From: Stomoxys calcitrans
Taxonomy: Eukaryota > Arthropoda > Insecta > Diptera > Muscidae
Direction: 5' to 3'
Length of the DNA: 64,000 bases
NCBI RefSeq assembly: GCF_963082655.1
Contig: NC_081553.1
Coordinates: forward strand, 41,831,812-41,895,811
The position numbers and the translations under genes are program-made. Shown here in pieces: positions 36,262 to 46,984 of the stretch. The notes under the pieces are model-generated. The model had not been told where the DNA came from and made no database searches. It saw only the letters and a program-made list of their open reading frames with translations. Position 1 is the first letter of the stretch. Every line of letters starts with the position of its first letter.

Positions 36262-36768
36262 GATGAACATTGAAAACCAATTTCCGGTATATAGTTTAAT
36301 AATTATTGGAATTTTTAGGAAAACACTTAAAATAAAGTAGGGGCAAAATTTCCCTCTTAAAAATCAGCTGATATCGATAAATTCGGGAACGAATGGATTA
36401 CGAACACGTTAGTGGATTTGACGGAGAAACGTGATAGACAACAGTACGTCGTTACAAGGAACGAAAAGTGTAAACAAGGAAGTAGTAGAGCAAAAATTAA
36501 AAAAGGCTCAAAAAAGGATACTGAATAAAAAGGGTCATAGTTTGAAAAAAAAGAGTCAAAATGACCCTTTAGGGTCACAAACGTTAATGCTGAACCTTGT
36601 CGCGTATGCCAAGTTAGCCATACATCACCACAGGGACGAGCTAATCGAGAGTAGAGATTTAGTTCGCGAGCAAATCCTGATGAACAAATTTAAACCAATT
36701 TCCAGTATATAGTTTAATAATTAATGAAGTTTTTAGGAATCCACTTAAAATCAAGCAGGGACAAAATT
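36262..36768. repeat. ~90-bp direct repeats flanking a 330-bp ORF region
   Basis: 36262-36350 and 36680-36768 are direct repeats: both run GATGAACA..., ACCAATTTCC.GTATATAGTT, TAATAATTA.TG.A, TTTTTAGGAA, CCACTTAAAAT and end CAAAATT. The segment between them holds the coding-like stretch listed separately. This could be a solo insertion flanked by a long duplication, or a partial tandem duplication. Confidence 0.8.
36361..36715 (+). other. Unrecognised Lys-rich reading frames, possible decayed gene or exon
   Basis: Two overlapping open frames, neither starting with ATG. One (36361 to about 36528) reads DKFGNEWITNTLVDLTEKRD and on to a Lys-rich end. The other (36431-36712, opening at GTG) reads NKEVVEQKLKKAQKRILNKK, then AIHHHRDELIESRDLVREQI; its last ten residues lie in the downstream direct repeat. 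Its first in-frame ATG is near 36587. A CAGCTGAT E-box (36365) overlaps a TATCGATA DRE-type word (36372-36379), both common fly promoter motifs. I do not recognise the protein. A frameshifted gene fragment or a coincidental open frame are both possible. Confidence 0.3.
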
Positions 36769-39594
36769 ATGAAAGTTTCGTTATTTTTTGTCTGTCTTTT
36801 GAAACCGATACCATAATGTTGGAGAGTTGAAAGGTGGTCAAATGTGGCATCCTGTATTAGTGAAGTGAGCCATTTATATAAATTAAGGGAAAGGATATGT
36901 CCCCATCCACAAATGTCTAGAACATTTTATATCACTCAGAGCTTTGGTGTTATAACTTCTGCGGTCCCCTAGGACCTAATTGCATAAATATGATAATCGA
37001 AATGTTGGTGTATCGAAGGCTTAATGACAGCTATAATAAAGTGCGTTGATTTTTGGTGCCGTTATGATGCCTTACACTTCCTCTATTGCGGCCATATAGG
37101 CCTTGGCATTTCACCATTTTTTCTACCAGCGCATAGACAAAGTACAAAATTGCAGTGTTTTTTTATCCATTAATAGGATTTTTTCGTTTAGTTATAGAGA
37201 AAATGGTATCTCCGTTAGCTAAGCGGCTAATCTTATCGCCGTTTAATAACACATACTGTGTCATCATTCAATCTGAATGACAAATCTAAAAGAAGAAGAA
37301 CACAACAATTTATTTAATGATGATAAGCTATGGAATGCAAAAATTGCTTAGGATTTTAATAAAATCGCATTTATGATTATTATTTTGTTTGTGTTTTGAT
37401 ATTTAATTTTTTGGCAGCACTGACACACATCAAGTGTGTCAGTGCTGCCAATGTTTAAAGTATAAAAAAAAAGCAGGAAGGGCTTTTTTTATCCGTAAGC
37501 TAGCGAACCCGCTGGACTGGTAAATAAAACGAACCATATATCTCTCACTATAACGCTGATATGATAACATTTCATCAGCCCTCAAGCTGACTCAACTCAG
37601 TATTTACCAAAGACATCCAATATGTAATGATACAGTATTTTAATTTCGCTTTTTGGATGTCAGATGTCGTTAGTAAAAATAAAATATATTAACGTTACAA
37701 GTAGTGGTCAACAGGTGTCGTAGGTCTATATGGACTCAATCTTTTTTGGCGATTTATCTAAAATTGGATACTTAAAGCGTAATTTTGCATCAGTGAGCCA
37801 TTAAATAAATATATTAATGGATTAAATTGATCCGCATATGCACTGGACAAGTATATATGTACTTTTGTATAGATTATGTGATAGTATTCCAATCCCAATG
37901 AATACAGTGCCATCTATGCGTTCAAAATTGTCCCTAATCGACTTTTGCAAATGCTGTATCTTATTGTATTTCAATTTCTCATAAGTTGGCAACTCTATGC
38001 ACACGCCAAACATTAGGGACAAAACATCAACAAAATCGGTACTTAACTTGAGTTGTTGTCGGATTCAGTTGTTCATTGTGAATAAAAGCTAAAGAAAAAA
38101 AAAAAACAACACAAAACAAAAGTTATACACAGCGCGATTCTCTTCTATTTGATGCCTTCGCTCATCGTTGTGGATATATTGAGCAAATAACAAAGGTGGA
38201 CGACAAGACAACAGCGATGGTGGAATTGAAACGAATATTATGGCTAACCATCAATGTGGATTGGTGGCTGGGGGTGGCACGCAGGCAGCAAGCAGCTATG
38301 AGAATGACATTTTAGAATGCGCTCCAACAGCCAGTGTCTTAAAAAAAAATTCTCATCGTTTTGATGATTGGGGGTAAAAACGTAAAACACAAGACCAGAC
38401 CAAAGATGAAGAGAAAAATCATTGTCTTATGGGAAAAAGCAAATAAAAACGAAAAAAATCGTGTGTGGCGCATCATCAAACAAAGACCGTTTACAAACAG
38501 TCATCAATAAAATGTGGGGAAAGACAACAAAAATGTGATCAGGATATTGTGGTACTCTACCATTAGCAGCAGACAAAGGGACTACACGCACACCCAAGCA
38601 ACAACTACCAATAAAAACAACAACAATAATCTATAATTTATTAACATTAAATTGCTTTTGGTATTGTTATTGCTCCAAGTTCCATGTTTAGTGTTACATA
38701 CCTCAATACATTCCTCAACATTTACAAGGTGTTAGGAAAATGAATGTAAACGGCAGGAGGTTTCATTCCAATGGGATGTTGCTTTGTCAGCTCTTCCTCA
38801 GTGCATGCCTGCATGCGCTAAATTGGAAGTGTGAGTTTTTATGGTGTACTTGAGACTGACTACTCTGCTTGAACTAACTTACTTCACTTCCTTCTGACAG
38901 CGAGCGCTTAATAAGTCAATTGGGAGTACATACTGGAATGTGAATTCATTAAGTGCGTTTTAGTGTTCTTGGTTGTGGATGCCAACAAACATAAATTGTT
39001 TATGTTTACGCATCATAAAGGTGGCAACAGACAGCGACAACGCCAACCATGGACGATATGCGTTTATTTTTAGTTATGTGTGTGTTAGTGCCTGTGTGAT
39101 TTAGTGGGCTATCATCATCGTTGCCAGATGTGCTGGCTTGGAAAATTAGAGCAGTGACCTTATTTGTGCTCTCCCCTTTCTACCTCCCTTTGCTTTACAA
39201 TTACCAGCAGCAACCATGTAAGGCAAGTAGAAGAAAAAAAGAAAAGAAACCGAAAACAAAATATGAAATAAAAATCTTGTGTGACCGGAAACTAAAATGG
39301 CTTTTTATTTTGTGAAGGGGCCATAGCAAACAACAAGAGAGACTTTCCAAAGTGTAGGTATGTAGCTATTTTGTTGAAAATTATATTAATTTGAATAACA
39401 ACATTGTACCGTTAGAAAAGAAGAGACACTTAGAATTTGGGGTTCCTATTCTGTCATTATTGTAATTTATTTATAATGGCTCTTCAACGTTTTGATGGGT
39501 TTGACTGAAAAGTAATAGTGGAAGAAAGAAAGTGTCAAGTTTTTGTGTACTTTAAATCTTATTTTTGTTATATAAATAATAAATTAAACCAAGT
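36769..39594. other. Repeat-poor block; hairpin at 37411
   Basis: No gene recognised. Contains the perfect hairpin at 37411-37451, CA-rich and AACAACAA tracts at 38.1-38.7 kb, and frames below 70 codons. Confidence 0.5.
37411..37451. repeat. Perfect 18-bp inverted repeat, 5-nt loop
   Basis: TTGGCAGCACTGACACAC (37411-37428), loop ATCAA, then its exact complement (37434-37451). The stem stops abruptly at both ends. It may be a remnant of back-to-back transposon ends (TGGCAGCACTG resembles the TTGGCAACACTG hAT end) or an RNA hairpin; it is too short for a typical fly miRNA precursor. Confidence 0.9.
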
Positions 39595-39975
39595 AAAAGC
39601 GCGCTAAGTTCGGCCGGGCCGAATTTTGGGAACCCACCACCATGGATTCTGCTAAAATAAGGGAGCTATATCTAGTTATAGACCGAATTGGAACGTATTT
39701 GGCGCAGTTGTTGAGAATCATAACAGAACATCATGTGCAAAATTTCAGCCATATTGGATAAAAATCGCGGTTTGTAAGAGCTCGATAAATCAAATCGGGA
39801 GATCGGTTTATATGGGAGCTATGTCATTTGGACCGCACTTGGCATAGTTGTTGGAAGTCATAACAAAACACTATGTGCAAAATTTCACCCAAATCGGACA
39901 AAAATTGTGGCTTCCGTGGGCTCCAAAATTCAAATCGGGAGATCGGTTTATATGGGAGCTACATCAGGTTATATC
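39595..39975 (+). repeat. Family A repeat, 3'-truncated
   Basis: Starts AAGTAAAAGCGCGCTAAGTT with palindrome TTCGGCCGGGCCGAA and has two and a half modules (AATCGGGAGATCGGTTTATA, GCAAAATTTCA.CCAAATCGGA). It ends abruptly at GGTTATATCACGAG, where an unrelated GC-richer repeat starts. Confidence 0.9.
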
Positions 39976-40290
39976 ACGAGAAGCTTAGCTATGAGCTACC
40001 GGGCGTGTCCACAGGTTGCGAACAGTGGAATGCTCCATACGGAGTAGCTGCAACGACAGTCGCGGACAATCAGCGGTATCGAGCAGAGAGTGTCAGTGAG
40101 AGGCCGCACCGGGCGGCATCGGTTTTGCACAAATACTGAGTGCCTATGTTGCTCGGTATGACAAGGCGAGTTATTGGCTTAAAGCTCCTGTTATTAGCGT
40201 AAAGCTCCTGCATCGCCCTGTTCCCGCGGCGATACAGGAGCTTTACGAGGATCGCCACCTCCACATGAAAATGTGGCTACAACAACAACT
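39976..40290. repeat. GC-rich unclassified repeat with terminal hairpins
   Basis: A GC-richer segment replaces the rest of the family A element. It ends with a near-perfect hairpin, AAAGCTCCTGCATCGC (about 40200-40215) and GCGATACAGGAGCTTT (about 40228-40243), 15 of 16 pairs, preceded by another TAAAGCTCCTG copy at 40182. A smaller hairpin CCACATGAAAATGTGG follows at about 40260-40275. A 3' hairpin near the end is Helitron-like, but the CTRR terminus is not seen (CTAC). Confidence 0.45.
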
Positions 40291-40874
40291 ATCTGTATTA
40301 GTTACTAGATTTCTTTCTTTGTCCCTACAGGAGGATGTGCCTGCAGTAAAGATATTGGTTTGATGTTTGAGTTTTTTTGGCAAAATTCCCAATTTTCATA
40401 CTGACTCCTGTTCGTACGCCCGTCTACCCGTTCCGTTATCCTTGTGCCTCAATCACGCCGTGTGTAACTCACGTTCCTGTCACAGTATTTGTCAGCATTT
40501 TATCCCGTCTCCGTTAGATGCAGTAGCCATTATGCTACAAACACGCGGTAAGTAAACCACGCCTCTGTACCTGTAACAACCAGCGTTTTGTGTCACAGAC
40601 TAGAAGGGTCTCATTGTAGGCGAGCGAACAACTGAATCTAGTAGAAGTAATGGTCAATACAGGTTTAACTAGCGAATAAACTTCGATCAACCCATCAATG
40701 CACGTTGAAGGCAATTTGCCTTCCTTTGACTCCCTGGTGTGGTCGTTTGTAATATTCCTATGTTCATTCAAGCCATCCCAGAAAACCAAATGTTCGACAC
40801 GTCTGAACAATTTCGGAACAATCTTCGTAACGACTTCTGTCCGACTTATCTGATGGATATTTACACTTATTTCC
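40291..40874. other. Sequence without recognised gene
   Basis: A 118-codon minus frame (40535-40891) with no recognised motif overlaps the start of the SINE, which argues against coding. Confidence 0.5.
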
Positions 40875-40881
40875 CTGCATT

Positions 40882-41187
40882 GCAAATGCAAATTTTGCCC
40901 ATGAACATTCCACTAAGGAACAGGGGCAAACTTCTCACATATCAATGAGTGCAGTCCGATTCAAGGTTAAGCTCAATGATAAGGGCCTCCCTTTTATAGC
41001 CGAGTCCGAACGGCGTGCCGCAGTGCGACACCTCTTTGAAGAGAAGTTTTACATGGCATAGTACCTCACAAATGTTGCCAGCATTAGGAGGCCGCTGAAA
41101 TTTTTTTTTCTGATGATCTCGCCAGGATTCGAACCCAGGCGTTCAGCGTCATAGGCGGACATGCTAACCTCTGCGCTACGATGGCCT
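40882..41187 (-). repeat. SINE1 copy with target-site duplication
   Basis: Minus-strand SINE1 with the best-preserved internal promoter of the minus copies: head GGCCATCGTAGCGCAGAGG at the right end and B-box GGGTTCGAATCC (about 41130). Flanked by CTGCATT at 40875-40881 and 41188-41194. Confidence 0.9.
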
Positions 41188-41355
41188 CTGCATTAAAAGA
41201 GGTATTTTTTATGATTTTATCAAGTTGCCTATTCATGTTTCTCTCCAGCTTGTCTTGTGGATTTTTCAAGCTTCTTCTTTACATGTTTGCGAAATCGTTA
41301 AGAATTCTGTACAAAGATTCGAAAAGTACATCCAATTTCAATACAAAATCAGTAA

Positions 41356-41694
41356 GGAAAGGCAAAAGTCGGGCGATGCCGACTTTATAATACCCTACCC
41401 CTACCCTATAAAAATAAAGGGAGCTACATCTAATTCTGAACCAATTTTGATGGGCCTCGGCGGATGTATCCAGATAGATTATTAAAATTCCTGTATCAAA
41501 TTTCGAACAAAGCAAATATGTTCCTAATGTTATAACTATGGTAGACAAATGACATGGAAGCTATATCTAAATCTGAACCGATTTCTACCAAACTTTATGG
41601 ATATTGTGGAAGTCGTCGAGGAAACCGTTGTACAACATTTTGGGAAGATTGGTCAATAAATGCGCTTGCAGTGGGTCTATGAGTGAAAATCGAG

Positions 41695-41736
<42 letters not shown>

Positions 41737-42560
41737 TCTATATCTAAATATCGAGAGTCATAAGAAAATCCTTCCTGCCAAATTTCCAGAGAATCGGATA
41801 ACAGGTGACCATTTTATTGCTGTATTACTGCAAATTGGACGTACATATATATGGGAGCTATATCCAAAACTGAACCGATTCTTATGAAATTCACCAGTAA
41901 TATCGAGAGTTATAAGAAAAGTCTTTCTGCCAAATTTCGAGAAAATCGGTTTATAAATGACCATTTTATTGCTGTATTACTGCAAATCAGACGAAAATAT
42001 AAATGGGAGCTATATCCAAATCTGAACCGATTTTTATCAAATTCACCAATAATATCGAGAGTCGTAAGAAAATCCTTCCAGTCGAATTTCGAGAGAATCG
42101 GTTTACAAATGACCATTTTATTGCTGTATTACTGCAACTCGGACGAACATATATATGTGAGCTATATCCAAATCAGAACCGATTTCTTTGAAATTCGCCA
42201 GTAATATCGAGAGTTATAGGAACTCCTTCCTGCAAAATTTCGAGAGAATCGGTTAACAAATGACCATTTCATTGCATTATTACTGTAAATCGAACGAACA
42301 TATATATGGAACTTATATCCAAATCTGAACCGATTTTTTCCAATTTCAATGGGCTTCGTCTCTAGGCCGAAAAACATGTCCATACCAAATTTAAAGACGA
42401 TCGGATGAAAATTGCGACTTTGTACACAAATTAAAATGGACAGACAGACAGACGGACATAGCTAAATTGAATCAGAAGGTGATTCTGAGTCGATCGGTAT
42501 ACCTATCAATGGGTCTATATCGCTCCCTTTTGGGTGTTATAAACAAATGCACTAAGTTAT
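41356..42560 (+). repeat. Family C modular repeat
   Basis: Starts near GTCGGGCGATGCCGACTTTA (a GTCGG..CCGAC palindrome) with ATAATACCCTACCCC, and ends CGCTCCCTTTTGGGTGTTAT then AACAAATGCACTAAGTTATA. Modules repeat at 152 and 152 bp (GAGCTATATCC at 41855, 42007, 42159), each with CCAAATCTGAACCGATTT, AATATCGAGAGT and AATGACCATTTTATTGCTGT. An (AT)n tract at 41699-41732 has expanded inside one module. Frames on both strands (for example 41851-42204) result from the module structure. Confidence 0.9.
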
Positions 42561-42937
42561 AATACACTGTACCACAGTAGTGTTGAAGAGTATAACTACT
42601 GCCGAAATCGTTCAGAATTTTTTACGAAGTTTCGTTAAAAAATTTCCTTTTCCGAATTTCTTAAGGTTCTTCTTAAGATTTCGTTTTCGAAATCGGAACG
42701 TATTCTTTCTGATTTCTCTCCAAAACTTCGACGTTGAGTTCCGAAATCATGTCATTCACATCATAGGACTTTCGTAACGATTTGGGATTTGAAGCGGGAT
42801 GTATCATACCAAGTTCCTACAGATTTCGTTGCTATTTCGTACCGATTGGTTTGCTGGGATGCCTTGATTGACATGTGTGAATGTACATTTGATTTGATTT
42901 CTGAATCTTCTGGAAGCAATTCATTGATCGATTGTGT

Positions 42938-42987
<50 letters not shown>
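42561..42987. other. Unique sequence ending in (TA)n
   Basis: No gene recognised. A (TA)n microsatellite spans about 42942-42989 and the mariner MITE is inserted at its right edge. Confidence 0.6.
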
Positions 42988-42989
<2 letters not shown>

Positions 42990-42990
<1 letters not shown>

Positions 42991-43226
42991 TGGGTTGCCC
43001 AAAAAGTAATTGCGGATTTTTTTAAAAGAAAGTAAATGCATTTTTAATAAAACTTAGAATGTACTTTAATCAAATATGTATTTTTACACTTTTTTTCTAA
43101 AGCAAGCTAAAAGTCACAGCTGATAACTGGCAGAAGAAAGAATGCAATTACAGAGTCACAAGCTGTGAAAAAATTTGTCTACGCCGACTATATGAAAAAT
43201 CCGCAATTACTTTTTGGGCAACCCAA
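42990..43226 (-). mobile_element. 237-bp mariner-derived MITE
   Basis: Ends TTGGGTTGCCCAAAAAGTAA and complement, TA on both sides (42988-42989, 43227-43228). The interior matches only the two ends of the 936-bp mariner at 18.5 kb (complement of GTCGGCGTTGACAAA, TCAGTTATCAGCTGTTACTT, AGCTTGCTTTAGAAAAAA, and ATTAAAGTTCATTCTAAG), so it is a deletion derivative of that family. Orientation is opposite to the mariner copy. The transposase is entirely lost. Confidence 0.95.
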
Positions 43227-43228
43227 TA

Positions 43229-44411
43229 CCTTATTGTGTAATGGGTGCATTGTGATCAGGTATTAAACCTTAGGCTGAACTTCTTTTAGTCAAATTGTAC
43301 AAAGTTATGTATACACCAGATTAGCGTGTCACCGCCTATTTTATTATTCTTGCGCCCGATTTATGTAATGTAATAAAATAACCAAAAATTCCTTCCGAAC
43401 ATTGCTTCTTTTCGAAGGAATTTGATTTTAGACCACTGTGTGACATCTTTTTTTTTTGGAGAGATGTTTGAAATTATTGGTATTTCATACATCTCTTCAA
43501 GTGCTAAAGTGACTTAACTATCTTGACTGATTTCGAGAAATAGTAAAATCATGTCTATTCCATCCTTACATCAAAACCTGATTCTATCACCTGTAAAATT
43601 TGTGATAACCAAAAGTTATCAAACTTTACCACGGTACGAGTACAGTTACTATTGTCACACAATAGATATGCAATCCTTGTAACAGAGTTTCTACGAATAA
43701 TATGTCAATACTACAAAATGTCAAATTAATAATTTGAACAAAAGAATGTTTCCCCCTAATGATGCCCTTGGCCAGTAAATTTCCCACACAAAAAAGACAT
43801 GTTAACAATTCAAGCGACTCTTCAAACATCAATCAAATGCATATCAATGCTGTACGTATGAATTCACTTTTGTTTGTGTATCCCACATATGGACCCTTCA
43901 GGGCGAACTCTCATAGGAAAAAAGATACAACTTCCACAATTCTCAGGAAAAAATGGTCAATTAATCGATGGCAAAAAAACGTAGCCCAATGCAGATAAAA
44001 TTTTCAAAGAGCCATACAACACAATGGCCCATCAACATCAAAGATATGGAGGAGAATATCGATACACAAAGAGAAGTAGAATGAAAAAAGACACAACACT
44101 CACAAAAAAATTGAGGAATGTTTTTTTTTTTTTTTTTTTGTAAAGTACCTCCCAGACATATCAGTCAACATTCTATGGCCACCATACACACAAACCATTG
44201 GCAGACGTTGGGCGAAGATTCATACGTGTCATGTCAAATATAAACGATGCGAATAATTTCAGGATAACATGGATAACAGAAAGAACACACGGCAGCGTTA
44301 GTGGCGGCAATACAAATGGGATATTAAAAGGTGTGTTCACGAAAAAAGCAAGAGATTTTTAGCAGACACTTCGTTTCCAGACGGCGGGAAACCAAATTGC
44401 TTACGATATTA
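43229..44411. other. Sequence without recognised gene
   Basis: Spacer between the two MITEs. Frames under 80 codons, and a T run at about 44120-44139. No gene recognised. Confidence 0.6.
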
Positions 44412-44413
44412 TA

Positions 44414-44650
44414 TTGAGTTGCCCAAAAAGTAATTGCGGATTTTTCATATAGTCGGCGTTGACAAAATTTTTCAGAGCTTGTGACTCTGTAATTGCATTC
44501 TTTCTTCTGTCAGTTATCAGCTGTTACTTTTAGCTTGCTTTAGAAAAAAGTGTAAAAAAAATTATATTTGATTAAAGTTCATTCTAAGTATTATTAAAAA
44601 TGCATTTACTTTCTTTTAAAAAATCTGCAATTACTTTTTGGGCAACCCAA
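44414..44650 (+). mobile_element. 237-bp mariner-derived MITE, second copy
   Basis: Same length and content as the MITE at 42990 but inverted, in the orientation of the mariner at 18.5 kb. Ends TTGAGTTGCCCAAAAAGTAA / TTACTTTTTGGGCAACCCAA, flanked by TA (44412-44413, 44651-44652). The junction lies after AGAAAAAAGTG, where it joins AATTATATTTGATTAAAGTT. Confidence 0.95.
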
Positions 44651-44829
44651 TAGATGGAAAGCATTAATCCAGCGAGTTTGATGTACGGTCAATACGTGGA
44701 TCTAACATCGTCTTGTAGCATTAACTTGCCATAGCAAAGGTTCGTACCTGCCTAGGCGTAGAAAGGAACGTGCCATCTGACATTGTACGGTTGACACTCG
44801 ACCTAACAAACTGCTTGAAGAAAATAATA

Positions 44830-46735
44830 CCTTTCGGCTCAATGGCGCGGCGCTGCAGCAAACCATTCATCACACCAAAGAAAAAATCCGTATCAAAAGC
44901 CTCACCAAGAAACCCATGGCATATGCAGAAGTGTCGAAATGCTACTGAAGGCTTAAAAAAAAATCCTGCAGTCCATAAGAAGCAAAGCTCCAGGCTAAGA
45001 AGAGTTATCGGAAGAAGAAAAGAAACTTATTTTTCGTAGGAAGAATGAACCACGGAAAGACTTGAGTGTGATCGAATCAAGAAATTCAGGTGTCATAATA
45101 AAATCCGGCAATTTTAACAAAAAAACAAGTAAGAGCGTGCTAAGTTCGGCCGGGCCGAATCTTATATACCACCATGGATCACATTTGTCGAGTTCTATGC
45201 GCAGTATCTCTTTTTTAGACAAACAAAGAATATTGAATAAAAACTGTTGTGCTGTTAGAGCTATATGAAGTTATAGTCCGATTCGGACCATAAATGAATG
45301 GTGAACATTGTGTAATATTTCAGGTTAATTCGGATAAGAATTGAACCTTGTAGGGGCTCAAGAAGCAAACTCGGGAGATCGGTTTATATGGGAGCTGTAT
45401 CAAGCTATAGACCGATTCAGACCATGTTAGACAAGTATGTTGAAGGTCATGAGAGAAACCGTTGTACAAAATTTCAGTCAAATCGGACGAGAATTGCGTC
45501 CTCTAGAGGCTCAAGAAGTCAAGATCCCAGATCGGTTTATATGGCAGCTATATCAGGTTATGTGCCGATTTGCGCCAAACTGAGCACAGTTATTGGGAGT
45601 TATAACAAAACACCTCATGCAAAATTTCAGCAAAATCGGAAAAGAATTGCGCCCTCTAGCGGCTCAAGAGGTCAAGATCCAAGTTTGGTTTATATGACAG
45701 CTATACCAGATTATGAACCGATTTGAATCATTCTTAACACAGTTGTTGGAAGTGATACCAAAACACTACGTGCAAAATTTCAGTCAAATCGGAAAAGAAT
45801 TGCGCCCTCTAGAGGCTCAAAAAATCAAGACCCAAGATTGGTTTATATGGCAGCTATATCAAAACATGGACCGATTTGGCCCATTTCTAGACCGACTTAA
45901 AATATCATGACGATCGAGAATATATTAATTTATGGGGTCTCAGACGCATATTTCGAGGTCTTACATACAGAATGATAAAATTAGTATACCCCCTCTTATG
46001 CTGTAGGGTATAATAAACATCAAACCAACGGCATTGTGGTACTGGCATATCCACCTTCAAGGAAGTAAATTTTGCCACAGAAGTGCTTAGGATATGGACG
46101 GTATAGAATAAGGGTAGCTCGGTAACATGAAATCAGCAGGAGTCGATGGTTTACCAGCTAATCTGTTTACGATAAGAGGTCACACACTGATGGGGCGTAT
46201 GCACCAGCTCGTCTGCGCAATATGGCTAGAAGAATGCTTACCGCATTGTCAGAATGAATACAGTGTAGCAGTAATGCCCTCTGAAGTACAACAAGGCTGC
46301 TAGAGCCGATAGGCGATCTTAGGAACTAATTAAGACCAGTGGCAACACAGCGATAAGGCTTATAGTAATGCCGCTGAAGTACAACAAGGCTGCAGGAGCC
46401 AATATATGATCTTCAGCAAGACCAGTGGCAACATGGAGTTAAGTTAAACTCATCCAATTATGATCTGTACGCAAGATATAATATAAGACAGAGGTCTTCT
46501 TCTTCTTCTTTTGTCACATCTCTTCTTGTCACATACAAATTACTATCGAACGAGGTGTGGGAGAGGAATTGAACTGTGAAATTAACGAGATAATTGGGAC
46601 CTTTCAATGAGGTTGGAGACCTAATAAATCCCCCATAGACCAAATATTCAAATGTAATATGGTTCCGAGGCATGTACACTTGCGAAAGCAGATGAGGTAG
46701 TACTTGGAATGTTTAATGGAAAGGTTGGTGGAAAA
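44830..46735 (+). pseudogene. LINE-Z second copy, split by a family A repeat
   Basis: Left part (44830-45124): SKASPRNPWHMQKCRNATEG matches the 20.9-kb copy (KPPPGNPWCDQECRDATEA). Middle part (46014-46300): SAGVDGLPANLF and MHQLVCAIWLEECLP correspond to RT block 1. A short duplicated segment (AAGTACAACAAGGCTGC at about 46288 and 46380) follows. The right part (about 46658-46735, TGGTTCCGAGGCATG.TACACTTG) matches 22023-22090. Many indels, so non-functional. The family A element at 45125-46013 separates the two halves. Confidence 0.85.
45125..46013 (+). repeat. Family A repeat, complete, nested in LINE-Z
   Basis: Both ends are present: ACAAGTAAGAGCGTGCTAAG with palindrome TTCGGCCGGGCCGAA (45145-45159) and ATATACCACCATGG, versus TTAGTATACCCCCTC...GTAGGGTATAA at the right. 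In better copies (60.7 kb) the ends pair as TATACCCTCCACCATGG / CCATTG..GGTGGAGGGTATA. Modules are spaced exactly 153 bp at GGTTTATAT (45381, 45534, 45687, 45840), so all share one reading frame and give a 112-codon frame (45388-45726) with repeated VYMAAISGY-like peptides. Probably not coding. Confidence 0.93.
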
Positions 46736-46984
46736 TATGTGTATGATATATAATATTTTTAGAATACATATCATATTGTACATATATGATGATAATTTTA
46801 TAATCGTCCTTTATTATGCAATTAAGTTGTTATTTTATTCAAGCTCGAGACCTTTGATTCCTTATTTCATTATTTTTTCACCGATATTTCGCATTTCAAT
46901 GAAAAGCATTTTCGAGATATTATATATCTAAATGAGAAATAAAACATGAATAAAAATTTAAAGGCTATGGGAATGTCTTCAACA

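Noticed and set aside
41851..42204. 117-codon frame with repeated peptides in family C
   Set aside because: Same module artefact; the complementary strand is equally open.
45388..45726. 112-aa repeat protein from family A modules
   Set aside because: The frame arises from 153-bp module length; other copies are interrupted, and there is no evidence of selection or expression.
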